From Variovorax paradoxus NBRC 15149 (GTDB taxonomy: Bacteria > Pseudomonadota > Gammaproteobacteria > Burkholderiales > Burkholderiaceae_C): 64,000 nucleotides of DNA. The notes below the pieces were generated by a model, which was not told the DNA's origin, searched no databases, and was given only the letters and a program-made list of their open reading frames with translations. The stretch spans positions 434,001 through 498,000 of the forward strand of contig NZ_BCUT01000001.1 in the NCBI RefSeq assembly GCF_001591365.1, written 5' to 3'. The position numbers and the translations under genes were made by a program. Positions 9,203-18,090 of the stretch are shown in pieces; the first letter of the stretch is position 1, and each line of letters opens with the position of its first letter.

Positions 9203-10366
9203 TCAGTCGACGGCTTTGAAAGACAGCGTGGCGGGGTTGGCCTTGAGGAGCACCAGCTTCTGCAGCGAAAGGTGGTTGGTGGGGCTGAAGGACACCGGTG
9301 ACGACATCACACCCGTGTCGTAGTCCTTGATTCCCTCGAGCTGCGTCACGGTGCAGGACCAGGTCAGCGCCTTGCCGCAGCGGCCGAAGGCCTCGAACAT
9401 TGTCTTGGCACCCGCGTACCCGGTGAAGGTGAAGCGGTTGATCTTGGCGAAGTCGTCCGCGCTGAGCAGCGCCTTGGCCTTGGCCAGGAAGGCCTTGCCC
9501 TTGTCGCTTTCCTCGGCCACCACGTAGTCGAGCACGTAGACGTTGTCGCCCGCGGTGCCCATCAGCTTGAGCGCGACCGGCACGCGCGACACGTAGGAGA
9601 TGCCCACCGGGATCCTCAGGCCCAGCCGTTCCAGCTCCTTGGCCATGGCGACGTTCTCGCCTACCACCCCGCCCGCGTACAGCACCTCAGCGCCGGCCTC
9701 CTTCGCGCGCAGCATCTCGGACGAGAAGTCGACCTGGCCCTTCTTGTAGACCGCAGTCGAAACGACGTTGAGCTTCTTCGCCTTCTGCACAGCCTCGAAG
9801 CCCTGGCGCGACAGGTCGCCGTACTCGTCGTCCTGAGTCACCGCCGCCCACTTCTTGCCAGGGTAGCGCGAAGCCAGCGCATCGGTCAGCTGTTCCGCCA
9901 CCAGCGGGTGCTTTGTGCCGAACACGAAGACGTTCTTGACCACAGGCGTATGCAGGTCGTCGGAGAAGCTGATGGTGCTGATCGCCGGCACGCCCAGCTG
10001 CTTGACCAGCGGCAACGCCGCCTGGCCCTGGCCGCTGCCCGACAGCGAGGTCAGAGCGAACACCTTGTCGACCGTGACCAGCTTGCGCACACCCTGGATG
10101 GTGCGCGAGACCACGTAGCCATCGTCCTCGGAAATCAGCCGCACCTTGCGGCCATGGATGCCCCCGGCCGCATTGGCCTCGGCCACGGCCAGCTTCACGC
10201 CGATGTTGTGCGCCACGCCCAGCAGCGCGGGCGGCCCGGTCAGCGGCAGGATGTCGCCGACAACGATCTCGGTGTCGGACACGCCCTGCTGCTGCGCGAG
10301 TGCGGGCAACGCCCAAACTGTGCAGGCCACGCAGAGGGCGGCGATGGCGGTCTTCTTGAATGTCAT
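9203..10366 (-). CDS. Branched-chain amino acid-type ABC transporter substrate-binding protein (module 1)
   Basis: 387-residue periplasmic binding protein of the LivJ/K family. A signal peptide occupies residues 1-24 (cleavage near ALPALAQ), followed by QQGVSDTEIVVGDILPLTGP. It has two lobes of the type I periplasmic fold. The ATG at 10366 has GGAGA upstream. It is the last gene of module 1 and is followed by a stem-loop. It differs clearly in sequence from the module 2 binding protein, so the two importers may have different ligands or different affinities. Confidence 0.88.
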   Translation of the reverse strand: MTFKKTAIAALCVACTVWALPALAQQQGVSDTEIVVGDILPLTGPPALLGVAHNIGVKLAVAEANAAGGIHGRKVRLISEDDGYVVSRTIQGVRKLVTVDKVFALTSLSGSGQGQAALPLVKQLGVPAISTISFSDDLHTPVVKNVFVFGTKHPLVAEQLTDALASRYPGKKWAAVTQDDEYGDLSRQGFEAVQKAKKLNVVSTAVYKKGQVDFSSEMLRAKEAGAEVLYAGGVVGENVAMAKELERLGLRIPVGISYVSRVPVALKLMGTAGDNVYVLDYVVAEESDKGKAFLAKAKALLSADDFAKINRFTFTGYAGAKTMFEAFGRCGKALTWSCTVTQLEGIKDYDTGVMSSPVSFSPTNHLSLQKLVLLKANPATLSFKAVD

Positions 10367-10402
10367 GGGAGTCTCCGTTGTCGATAGAAAGAAGCAGCGC
10401 CT

Positions 10403-11449
10403 TCAGTAGCGCAGCGGCCAGTGGATCCAGCGATGGCGCAAGTCGTGCCACATACCGAGCAAGCCGCGCGAGTCGAAGCGCAGGAACGCGATGATGGCGA
10501 TGCCGTACAACATGCTCTTGACCTCGTGCGCGCTGGTGGTCAGCACCTCGGCATAGCGCCCGCCGAGTAGGCCGAACAACGCGGCGACCACTTCGGGCAG
10601 CGTGACGATGAAAACGGTGCCCAGCACGGCCCCCAGCACCGAGCCGACCCCGCCCACCACGATGATCGCGAGTGCCTCGATGCTCAGCAGGAATGGAAAG
10701 CCCTCCACCGTCACGAAGTTGATGTAGATCGCCATCAGCGCGCCGCCGATGCCGGTGATGAAGGCGCTGATGACGAATGCAACCAGCTTGTAGCGCCACA
10801 GGTTGATGCCCATCGCACGTGCGGCGATGTCGTTGTCGCGGATCGCGACGAAGGCTCGGCCGAGCCGCGTGCGGCGGATGTTCAGCACGACGAGCACGGT
10901 GAGCACGGCAATGGCCAGGCACAGGCCGTACAGCGACTTGTCGTCGGCCAGGCTGATACCGAAGAGCGTCGGCCTCGGCACCTGGATGCCACGCGCCGCG
11001 CCGGTGAACTTTCCGCCCGCCAGGATCACTGCGCTCACGATGAAGGAGAAGGCCAATGTGGTGATCGCCAGGTACAGTCCCTTGAGCCGCAGCGACGGCA
11101 CGCCCACCACGAGCCCGGCCACGGCCGGCACAACGCCCGCCATGCCGAAGGCCAATAGCGGATGCCAGCCGAACCGGCTCACCGCGATCGCATAGCCGTA
11201 GGCGCCCAGCATCAGGAAGGCGACGTGGCCCAACGAGATCAGGCCGGTGAAGCCGGTCAGCACATTCAGCCCCAGCACCGCTACCAGCGTGAAGAGGATC
11301 ACCGTCATGTGCGACAGCAGGTAGGCGTTCGCCACCCACGGCAGCACCACCAGTGCGGCGACCAAGATGGCCAGCCAGGTCTTGACCAGGCGGGAATCCG
11401 TCAGCGCGACCAGCTCGCTGAAGTCCTGTTTGAAGAAACCACTGCGCAT
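10403..11449 (-). CDS. livM: Liv-type ABC transporter permease LivM (module 1)
   Basis: 348-residue LivM permease. The GFTGLISLGHVAFLMLGAYGY motif lies near residue 65, the RDNDIAARAMGINLWRYK loop follows in the middle, and VGGVGSVLGAVLGT lies near the C-terminal third. It has about nine hydrophobic segments. Its ATG shares a base with the stop of the upstream livH (TGATG), which shows tight coupling. It pairs with the LivH at 11449-12321. Confidence 0.9.
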   Translation of the reverse strand: MRSGFFKQDFSELVALTDSRLVKTWLAILVAALVVLPWVANAYLLSHMTVILFTLVAVLGLNVLTGFTGLISLGHVAFLMLGAYGYAIAVSRFGWHPLLAFGMAGVVPAVAGLVVGVPSLRLKGLYLAITTLAFSFIVSAVILAGGKFTGAARGIQVPRPTLFGISLADDKSLYGLCLAIAVLTVLVVLNIRRTRLGRAFVAIRDNDIAARAMGINLWRYKLVAFVISAFITGIGGALMAIYINFVTVEGFPFLLSIEALAIIVVGGVGSVLGAVLGTVFIVTLPEVVAALFGLLGGRYAEVLTTSAHEVKSMLYGIAIIAFLRFDSRGLLGMWHDLRHRWIHWPLRY

Positions 11450-12321
11450 CAGACCCTCTCAATCTCACGTTCGCCGAACAGGCCGAAGGGCCTGACCATC
11501 AGCACGACCAGAATCAGCAGGAAGCCCGCGACTTCCTTCAGCGTCGAAGACACGTAGCCGCCCACCAGGTTCTCGGCCACGCCGATCACCAGGCCACTGA
11601 TGCCGGAGCCGATCACGGCGTCGAGCCCGCCGAGCACCGTGGCCGGGAAGGCCTTGAGGCCAAGCGCGAACAGCTCGGGCGACAGGTTGTAGATGACGGC
11701 GAAGAAAACGCCTGCCAAGCCAGCAAAGACCGACGAGGCCGCCCAGGCCACCGCCTGCACCTGTGCTGTCGACACGCCCATCAGCCGTGCCGTCTTCTCG
11801 TCGGACGCCACCGCCCGCATCGCGATGCCGAAGCGACTGCGCTGGAAGAAGAACCAGACGCCCGCCACGCACAGCAGCAACACGACCACCACGCCGATCT
11901 GGCTGCTGCGCAACCCGATGTCGCCAAGGCGCACCACCGCATCGGCCGCGCCAACGTCCAGCTTCTGCGGCGAGGCGCCCCAGACAAGGATCACCAGCGA
12001 ACGCAGCACCACCGCCAGGCCGATCGTCACCAGCACCGCCGAAAACACCGGCTCGCCCAGCATCGGCCGCATCACGATGCGCTCGATCAGCAGCCCGACC
12101 GCGATGCCGCCGACCACGGCCATGGCGACCACGCCGAGCGCTCCGGTGCCGAAGGTGGTGCTGAAGGACCACGACAGGTAGGCGATCAGCATGCCCACTT
12201 CGCCTTGCGCAAAGTTGACCAGGCCGGTGGCCTTGTAGATGACCGAGAAGGCCATCGCGATCAGGCCGTAGATGGCACCGATCACCAGCCCCGAGATCAC
12301 CAGTTCGGACAAATAGCCCAT
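11449..12321 (-). CDS. livH: Liv-type ABC transporter permease LivH (module 1)
   Basis: 290-residue LivH permease with IYGLIAMAFSVIYKATGLVN at the N-terminus, FAQGEVGMLIAYLS, and GLKAFPATVLGGLDAVIGS in the C-terminal half. It contains about eight membrane segments. Its ATG overlaps the stop of the acyl-CoA ligase gene (TGATG), so the ligase and the permease are translated together. This coupling supports joint function in uptake and CoA activation. Confidence 0.9.
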   Translation of the reverse strand: MGYLSELVISGLVIGAIYGLIAMAFSVIYKATGLVNFAQGEVGMLIAYLSWSFSTTFGTGALGVVAMAVVGGIAVGLLIERIVMRPMLGEPVFSAVLVTIGLAVVLRSLVILVWGASPQKLDVGAADAVVRLGDIGLRSSQIGVVVVLLLCVAGVWFFFQRSRFGIAMRAVASDEKTARLMGVSTAQVQAVAWAASSVFAGLAGVFFAVIYNLSPELFALGLKAFPATVLGGLDAVIGSGISGLVIGVAENLVGGYVSSTLKEVAGFLLILVVLMVRPFGLFGEREIERV

Positions 12322-14195
12322 CAGGTAGCCCCTCCATAGATCTGATCGAGTTCGCGCGCGAACTTCTGGTTGATGAGCCCGCGCCGGACCTTCTGCGTGG
12401 CCGTGAGTTCGCCGTCGTCGTGATCCAGCTCTTTGTCGAAGATCACGAAGCGGCGAACGTTCTCGACCCGCGCGAATCGCGCGTTCACCGCGTCGACCAC
12501 GCTCTGCACGAGTTCTCGCACCTCCGGCAGGCTGGCGAGCGACTTGTAGGTCGTGTATTGCAGATCGCGTTCGCCGGCCCAGCGGCCCACGCTGTCGAAG
12601 TCGATCTGGATCAGGCCGCCGAGGAACTTCTTGCCCTCGCCGACGACGATGGCCTCGCGCACGAACGGGCTGTCCTTCAGCGCGTTCTCGATCTCGGAGG
12701 GCGCGATGTTCTTGCCGCCGCTGGTGATGATGATGGCCTTCTTGCGGTCGACGACAGCGATCTCGCCATCGGGCCGCACCTCGACGATGTCGCCCGTGGC
12801 GAGCCAGCCGTCCGCGTCCAGCACATCCCGCGTTCCCTTGTCGTCGAACAGGTAGCCCCTGAACACGCCCGCCGAGCGCACGAAGACCTCGTTGTCGGGG
12901 CCAAGCTTCCACTCCGTTCCGGGCAGCGGCACACCGCAGCTGCCCGCGACATTGGGCCGATCGGGCAGTTGCACGAAAGCGAGGCCGCCGCACTCGGTCA
13001 GACCGTAGCCTTGCCCCACCGGCAGGCCGATGATGTCGAAGAAGCGCAGCGTCTCCGGAGACACCGAGGCGCCACCGCACATGCGGGTGTGACTGCGGTT
13101 CAGGCCCATGTGGCGCTGCATGTTGCGAAAGAGCAGCGCATACCAGAAGCCGAACTCCAGTCGATCGGCCAGCCCGACACGCCCACCGGCGGCGGCACGG
13201 CGGTCCGATAGCACACGTCCGCGCTGCATGCCCTTCCGGAAGATCGCGTGTGGAATGGACCCGCTGTCCTTCATGCGGAACTCGAAGTTCTGCTGCAGCT
13301 TTTCCCAGATCCGCGGCACGCCGAGAAAGAACGAGGGCGCGATCTCGCGGATGTTCGCCGACACCGTATCGACCGACTCCGCGAAGTTCACGCAGCCGCC
13401 CGTCAGCAGATGCATCACCGTCGAATAGCTGCGCTCGGCCACATGGCACAGCGGCAGGTAGCAGACCGACTCGAAACGCTTGCCCAGCATGCCGCGCGCG
13501 GCTGCATAGGCGTGGGCACCGTAGATGAAGTTGCGGTGCGTCAGCATCGCGCCCTTCGGCGGCCCGGTGGTGCCTGAGGTGTAGACCAGGATGTTGACGT
13601 CGTCGGGCAGCAGCGACTCGATCGACGCGTCCAGCCGCTGTGCGGCCAGCGGGTCTTCCGCCTCCAGCAGCTGGCCGAGCTCGATCAGCGCATCGAAGCT
13701 TCGCGGCCGGTCAGGCTCGTAGCGGCGCAAGCCTTTCATGTCGACGCAGAACACGTGTTCGAGGAAAGGCAGGCCATCGCCCTCCTTCATCGCATCGAGC
13801 ACCTTGTCGGTCTGCTCCTGATCGCCGGTGATGGCGACCTTCGCCTGGCAATGGCGCGCGATGTACTGCACTTCGGGCCAGGGATTGGTCGGGTAGATGC
13901 CGACCACCTGCACGCCGAGCATCTGTGCCCCAAGGTCGGCGAAGAACCAGGCCGGCACGTCCTCGGCCGCAATGATGATGCGGTCGCCGCGCACGAGCCC
14001 CAGCTTCATCAAACCCAGCGCCACGTGCCGGGCCGCGGCTTCGTAGCCGGCCCACGTCGTGCCCTGCCAGATGCCGTGGTTCTTCTCGCGCAGGGCCACC
14101 TGGTCGCCTCGCGTGCGAGCATGAGCCCGCAGCAGTTCGGGCAGCGTGGCCTCGCCGCGCGCGAGCCTCTCGTGCGGAATCATCGAATCAGACAT
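12321..14195 (-). CDS. AMP-dependent long-chain-type acyl-CoA ligase (module 1)
   Basis: 624-residue adenylate-forming ligase of the FAA1/FadD15 group, converting a carboxylic acid to its CoA thioester. ATP loop VYTSGTTGPPKGAML, later GYGLTECGG, GWLATGDIV and DRKKAIIITSGGKNIAPSE. The ATG at 14195 (MSDSMIPHERL) has a GGGGAGAAG ribosome-binding site and overlaps the livG 3' end by 8 bp. It sits between the ATPase and permease genes of module 1, an unusual position for a ligase. Substrate unknown; the family acts on long-chain, aromatic and terpenoid acids. Confidence 0.88.
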   Translation of the reverse strand: MSDSMIPHERLARGEATLPELLRAHARTRGDQVALREKNHGIWQGTTWAGYEAAARHVALGLMKLGLVRGDRIIIAAEDVPAWFFADLGAQMLGVQVVGIYPTNPWPEVQYIARHCQAKVAITGDQEQTDKVLDAMKEGDGLPFLEHVFCVDMKGLRRYEPDRPRSFDALIELGQLLEAEDPLAAQRLDASIESLLPDDVNILVYTSGTTGPPKGAMLTHRNFIYGAHAYAAARGMLGKRFESVCYLPLCHVAERSYSTVMHLLTGGCVNFAESVDTVSANIREIAPSFFLGVPRIWEKLQQNFEFRMKDSGSIPHAIFRKGMQRGRVLSDRRAAAGGRVGLADRLEFGFWYALLFRNMQRHMGLNRSHTRMCGGASVSPETLRFFDIIGLPVGQGYGLTECGGLAFVQLPDRPNVAGSCGVPLPGTEWKLGPDNEVFVRSAGVFRGYLFDDKGTRDVLDADGWLATGDIVEVRPDGEIAVVDRKKAIIITSGGKNIAPSEIENALKDSPFVREAIVVGEGKKFLGGLIQIDFDSVGRWAGERDLQYTTYKSLASLPEVRELVQSVVDAVNARFARVENVRRFVIFDKELDHDDGELTATQKVRRGLINQKFARELDQIYGGAT

Positions 14196-14967
14196 GGTTC
14201 GCTTCTCCCCCCAGGTAGGCCGCCAGCACACGGGGATTGGCCGCCACTTGCTGCGGCGTTCCTTCCGCGATCAGGCTGCCGAAATCGAGCACGTAGATGC
14301 GGTCCGACAGGTCCATCACCACCTGCATGTCATGTTCGATCATCAGCACCGACACGCCGAACTCGTCGCGGATGTCGAGCGTGAATCGGGCGATGTCCTC
14401 CTTCTCCTCGCGGTTCATGCCTGCGACGATCTCGTCGAGCAGCAGCAGCGCAGGCTCGCAGGCCAGCGCGCGGCCGAGTTCCACCCGCTTCTGCTGGCCG
14501 TAGGCCAGCTGTGAGACCGGCTTGTCGCGCAGCTCCTCGATCTCCAAAAACTCGATGATGTGCTCGACCTTGCGGCGCGCAGCGATCTCGGCGTTGCGCG
14601 GGCGGCCCCAATACAGCAGCGACTCCAGCACGCTGTAGTCGAAGTGCACGTGACGCCCGATCAGCAGGTTCTCGACCACCGTGCCGTGGCGGAACAAGGC
14701 CAGGTTCTGGAAGGTGCGGCCGATGCCCGCGGCCGCATAGTCCGACGACTTCAGCGACGCCGTGTCTTCGCCCTTGAAAAGGATCTGCCCGGCCGACAGC
14801 TGCAGCACGCCGCTGATCAGGTTGAAGGTGGTGGTCTTGCCCGCGCCGTTGGGGCCGATCAGGCTCACGATCTCGCCGGGCATGACGTGCAGGCTGACGT
14901 CGTTGACCGCTTTCACGCCACCGAAGGAGCGAGACACGCCGCGCACGTCCAGGATTGGTGCGCTCAT
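14188..14967 (-). CDS. livG: Liv-type ABC transporter ATP-binding protein LivG (module 1)
   Basis: 259-residue LivG ATPase. Walker A is [12 protein letters not shown], the degenerate signature is QLAYGQQKRVELGRAL, Walker B is ALLLLDEIVAGMN and the H-loop is MIEHDMQVVM. Walker B carries DEIVAGMN where most family members have DEPxxGLN. The ATG at 14967 overlaps the livF stop as ATGA; a GTG nine bases further upstream is a weaker alternative. It works with the LivF at 14964-15848. Confidence 0.9.
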   Translation of the reverse strand: MSAPILDVRGVSRSFGGVKAVNDVSLHVMPGEIVSLIGPNGAGKTTTFNLISGVLQLSAGQILFKGEDTASLKSSDYAAAGIGRTFQNLALFRHGTVVENLLIGRHVHFDYSVLESLLYWGRPRNAEIAARRKVEHIIEFLEIEELRDKPVSQLAYGQQKRVELGRALACEPALLLLDEIVAGMNREEKEDIARFTLDIRDEFGVSVLMIEHDMQVVMDLSDRIYVLDFGSLIAEGTPQQVAANPRVLAAYLGGEANHV

Positions 14968-15848
14968 GACAACCACCTCTTGCGGCGCTTGTAGTGCTTC
15001 ACGTCGCGCATGCTGGTGCGGCCCTGCTGCGTGCTCAGGCCGAGGTAGAACTCGCGCACGTCGGCATTGCGGCCCAACGCCTCGGGCGTGCCGTCCAGCA
15101 CCACGCGGCCGTTCTCCATGATGTAGGCGTAGTCGGCGATGGCCAGCGCACGGCTGGCGTTTTGCTCCACCAGCAGAATGGTCAGCCCGTTGCGGTCGCG
15201 CAGGGTCCGGATCGCCTCGAAGATCTCCGACACCACCAGCGGTGCCAGGCCGAGCGAAGGCTCGTCGAGCGCCAGCATCCTTGGGCGGCTCATGAGCGCA
15301 CGGCCGATGGCAACCATCTGCTGCTCGCCGCCCGACAGGTAACCGGCGATCTGGTGGCGCTTCTCGACCAATCGCGGGAACAGGTCGAACACGTAGTCGC
15401 GCGCTTGGGCGAGGACGCGTCGGTCCTGCAGGTGCGCGCCGACGATCAGGTTTTCCTCAACCGTGAGCGTCGCAAACAGCCGCCGGCCTTCGGGCACCTG
15501 CACCAGGCCGAGGCCGACGATGCCGTGCGCCGTTGCCTGTTGGATCGACTGGTCCAGCAGGTGGATCGAGCCCTTCTCGACCTTCCCGTCCTCGGCATCG
15601 AGTACGGCCGAGACGGCCTTGAGCACGGTGGACTTGCCAGCGCCATTCGAACCGAGCAAGGCCACGATCCGGCCGGCGGGCACCTCGAGAGACACGTCGC
15701 GCACGGCCTCGATGGCACCGCCGTACACAACCTGGATGTTGCGGATGGCCAGCATCGGTGTTGCCATCGCATGCGATGCAGTGTTCGGGGGCTGCAATGA
15801 AACCGGGCCCGGCGTTGCGGGATGACTTGTCATGGGCATTGAATCCAT
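14964..15848 (-). CDS. livF: Liv-type ABC transporter ATP-binding protein LivF (module 1), first gene of the operon
   Basis: LivF ATPase with Walker A GSNGAGKSTVL, signature LSGGEQQMVAIGRALM, Walker B MLALDEPSLGLAP and switch LLVEQNASRAL. The C-terminus ends in a basic tail (KHYKRRKRWLS). The start is uncertain. ATG at 15848 gives 294 residues with a Pro/Ser-rich lead. ATG at 15767 (MATPMLAIRN) gives the standard family N-terminus and 267 residues. Neither has a clear ribosome-binding site. The gene heads module 1, and the TetR-type operator at 15889-15906 lies about 40 bp upstream of the longer start. Confidence 0.85.
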   Translation of the reverse strand: MDSMPMTSHPATPGPVSLQPPNTASHAMATPMLAIRNIQVVYGGAIEAVRDVSLEVPAGRIVALLGSNGAGKSTVLKAVSAVLDAEDGKVEKGSIHLLDQSIQQATAHGIVGLGLVQVPEGRRLFATLTVEENLIVGAHLQDRRVLAQARDYVFDLFPRLVEKRHQIAGYLSGGEQQMVAIGRALMSRPRMLALDEPSLGLAPLVVSEIFEAIRTLRDRNGLTILLVEQNASRALAIADYAYIMENGRVVLDGTPEALGRNADVREFYLGLSTQQGRTSMRDVKHYKRRKRWLS

Positions 15849-15888
15849 TGGCAATGTGGCGTTCAGCGAAGGACTTTGCCTCTTTATT

Positions 15889-15906
15889 AGACCGTCGGGT
15901 CGGTCT
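15889..15906. promoter_or_regulatory. TetR-type operator, site A (before Liv module 1)
   Basis: Palindrome AGACCGTC-GG-GTCGGTCT, 8+2+8 with one mismatch between arms, flanked by ATT and TTTTAAT. It lies between the reductase stop (15977) and the first Liv gene (15848), where it would overlap the promoter of the transport/ligase operon. The same motif occurs in three other control regions of this island. Confidence 0.75.
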
Positions 15907-15976
15907 TTTAATGGCTCGATTGTGTCGTGCTGCAGACCGGCCGGCACTAGTGCTTACCCGGGTCGGAATGGAATCG

Positions 15977-17233
15977 CTATGCGCAAGCCAGTGGCGCCAG
16001 GTGTTGCTTGAGCGCCAGCGACGCATCCGCCAGCTGGGCCGCATCGATGCGAGATGCCGCCGCCACCAGCCTCTTGGCCACCATGAAGTCGGCCGGCCGA
16101 TTGACTGCATCGGCGGCGATCACGCAGCCGTCGCGCAGGTAGAAGGCGATGAAGCTGCGCTCCTGCGGCTTGCCGCGCAGCACGCATTGTTCGAAGCCAG
16201 CCGACAGGCCGACCATCTGGAGTTTCAGATCGTATTGATCGGACCAGAACCACGGCACGGCATGGTTGGGCTTGGGCTTGCCGCAAAGGCCCGAGGCCGC
16301 CGCACGCGCCTGCTCGAGCGCATTGGGCACCGACTCCAGCCGCACACGCCGCCCGTAGAGCGCATGGTCGTGCACCGTGCAGTCGCCGGCCGCCACGATG
16401 TCAGGGTCCGAGGTGACGCCGAGCGCATCCACCACGATGCCACCGTCGACGGCGAGCCCGGCGGCCGCTGCCAGCTCTGCATTGGGCAGCATGCCCACCC
16501 CCACCACGACGCAATCCGCCTCCAGCCGCTGGCCGTCGCTGCAGATCACGGCCCGCACGCGGCCACACTGGTCGCATTCGACGCGCTGCACGGCGACACC
16601 GACCCGGAGGTCGACACCCGCATCGCGGTGCACCTCTGTGTAGAAGGCCGACAGCGCTTCGCCCGTCACGCGGGCCAGCACGCGCGGCTGGGCTTCCAGC
16701 ACCGTGACGTGGGCGCCCAGCTTGCGCGCCGAGGCGGCGACCTCCAGGCCCACGTACCCGCCGCCGATCACGACCAGGCGGGTGCCTTCGGCCAATGCCT
16801 CGCGGATCGCCTTCGCGTCCGCCTGCGTGCGCAGGACGTGCAGGTTGGCGGGCGTCGCATCCGCCACGAGTCCTTCGACCGCCAGCTGACGCGGACGGCC
16901 GCCGGTGCACAACGCGAGCTTGGCGTAGGCCAGCGTCGAGCCGCCCTGCAGTGTCACGGTCTTCGCGGTTGGGTCGATCGACGCGGTGCGGATGCCCAGC
17001 CGCACTTCGATGTGCGATTTCTCGTACGTTTCCTGCGGCCGCATCGTCAGCGACTCGGGCGTCGCCGTTCCTTGGAGGAAGGCCTTGGACAAAGGCGGCC
17101 GGTGGTAAGGCAGACAGGGCTCCTCGCCGAGCAGCACGATCGGCCCGGGCCAGCCGAGCTGGCGAACGCCTATGGCGAGTTCCGAGCCGGCGCTGCCGGC
17201 CCCGACGATCAACAGGGTATCGGTTGATTGCAT
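15977..17233 (-). CDS. Putidaredoxin reductase-like FAD-dependent ferredoxin reductase
   Basis: 418-residue NAD(P)H-ferredoxin reductase of the CamA/RedA2 type. The FAD-binding motif LLIVGAGSAGSELA is at residues 6-19, followed by LPYHRPPLSK, typical of the family. A second Rossmann motif (VVIGGGYVGLEVAA) sits in mid-protein and the FAD-end motif DIVAAGDC in the C-terminal third. The ATG at 17233 has AGGGA upstream. It probably passes electrons to the putidaredoxin-like ferredoxin at 37577, about 20 kb away, and on to the Rieske oxygenase. The two loci share the same operator motif (sites B and D). No P450 gene, the other usual partner, is in the window. Confidence 0.88.
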   Translation of the reverse strand: MQSTDTLLIVGAGSAGSELAIGVRQLGWPGPIVLLGEEPCLPYHRPPLSKAFLQGTATPESLTMRPQETYEKSHIEVRLGIRTASIDPTAKTVTLQGGSTLAYAKLALCTGGRPRQLAVEGLVADATPANLHVLRTQADAKAIREALAEGTRLVVIGGGYVGLEVAASARKLGAHVTVLEAQPRVLARVTGEALSAFYTEVHRDAGVDLRVGVAVQRVECDQCGRVRAVICSDGQRLEADCVVVGVGMLPNAELAAAAGLAVDGGIVVDALGVTSDPDIVAAGDCTVHDHALYGRRVRLESVPNALEQARAAASGLCGKPKPNHAVPWFWSDQYDLKLQMVGLSAGFEQCVLRGKPQERSFIAFYLRDGCVIAADAVNRPADFMVAKRLVAAASRIDAAQLADASLALKQHLAPLACA

Positions 17234-17269
17234 GATTTTCCCTAGGCTTTCGGTGCGTGAGGACGTTAT

Positions 17270-17287
17270 AGTCCGACTAGTCGGTCT
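17270..17287. promoter_or_regulatory. TetR-type operator, site B (reductase / tetR divergent region)
   Basis: Palindrome AGTCCGAC-TA-GTCGGTCT, one mismatch between arms, framed by TTAT and AATAATA. It lies 36 bp from the reductase ATG and 24 bp from the leader ORF in front of tetR, so one bound dimer could control both directions and give autoregulation. Confidence 0.8.
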
Positions 17288-17311
17288 AATAATAGGGAAT
17301 CGGAGGCTTCG

Positions 17312-17398
17312 ATGCAAGCAGGGGATGCGCCTGCTTGCCATCGACAAGATCGGCTTCAGAACCCGAGGCGCATCCGCAACCAACTGGCCATGGCATGA
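17312..17398 (+). CDS. 28-codon leader ORF coupled to tetR
   Basis: A small reading frame begins at ATG 17312 with a good GGAGG six bases upstream and ends at TGA 17396-17398, which overlaps the tetR ATG at 17395 as ATGA. The tetR start itself has no visible ribosome-binding site, so ribosomes finishing this frame could start tetR by coupling. The peptide is polar and basic, with no recognisable family. It could also be untranslated leader that happens to be open, so its reality rests on the ribosome-binding site and the overlap. Confidence 0.4.
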   Translation: MQAGDAPACHRQDRLQNPRRIRNQLAMA

Positions 17399-18024
17399 CA
17401 CGAGTACGCGCAGACGATTACGGCGACAAGAAGCAATCCATCCTCGACCGCGCGGCTGTGCTGTTCGCGCGCAAGGGCTTCGAACTGACGACCATGGTGG
17501 ACGTGGCCGCTGCGTGTGGCACGTCCAAGTCGCGCCTTTATCACTACTTCCCCGGCAAGGAAAACCTGCTGTTCGAGATCGTGCGCGAGCACATCGCCGG
17601 CCAGGCCAGCGAACTCACCGACATCGTGGCCATGCCGATCTCAGCGGAAGAACGTTTCCAGCGCTACGTGGATGCGTTTGTCAGGCGGGCCGCACACTCG
17701 CGCGACGAGCACCTCGTGTTGATGAACGACCTCAAGTTCCTGCCCGCGGCGCATCGCAAGCTGGTGCGAAAGCTCGAGACGCAGTTGGTCGACCTGATGA
17801 CCGGCCTTCTCAAGGAAATCAACCCTGCGCTGATGCTGCCGGACAAAGTGCAGACTCCTTACGCCATGCTGCTGTTCGGCATGATCATCTGGACCTTCAC
17901 CTGGTACCAAAAGAGTGGCGCAATCGCTCCGGCCGAACTCGCCGCGCGCATCTCGCACCTGTTCGTGCATGGTTTCAAGGACAGCGGTTTTGCCGACGGC
18001 TGCCTGAATAACGGCGGACGCTAA
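17395..18024 (+). CDS. TetR/AcrR family transcriptional regulator of the catabolic island
   Basis: 209-residue TetR-family repressor. The N-terminal helix-turn-helix spans residues 10-55 (SILDRAAVLFARKGFELTTM, then CGTSKSRLYHYFPGKENLL), followed by an all-helical ligand domain with a hydrophobic helix near MLLFGMIIWTFTWY. ATG 17395 is preferred over an upstream TTG at 17335 because the leader frame at 17312 ends exactly there. It is divergent from the reductase gene, with operator B between them. The matching palindromes before the Liv operon, the SnoaL/crotonase gene and the Rieske operon make it the likely regulator of the whole island. The ligand is probably an acyl-CoA of the pathway (inference from TetR regulators of acyl-CoA catabolism). 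Confidence 0.9.
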   Translation: MTRVRADDYGDKKQSILDRAAVLFARKGFELTTMVDVAAACGTSKSRLYHYFPGKENLLFEIVREHIAGQASELTDIVAMPISAEERFQRYVDAFVRRAAHSRDEHLVLMNDLKFLPAAHRKLVRKLETQLVDLMTGLLKEINPALMLPDKVQTPYAMLLFGMIIWTFTWYQKSGAIAPAELAARISHLFVHGFKDSGFADGCLNNGGR

Positions 18025-18090
18025 TGACGTGGCGGAGGCCCGGCCGGGAGGAATGAACCAGGTGCCCTGAGCAGGTCGCGCGGCCCGGGT

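Noticed and set aside
18025-18090. Terminator between tetR and the TesB-like gene (CCCGGCCGGG palindrome)
   Set aside because: Short self-complementary GC-rich stretch without loop or T-tract; common by chance at this GC content.
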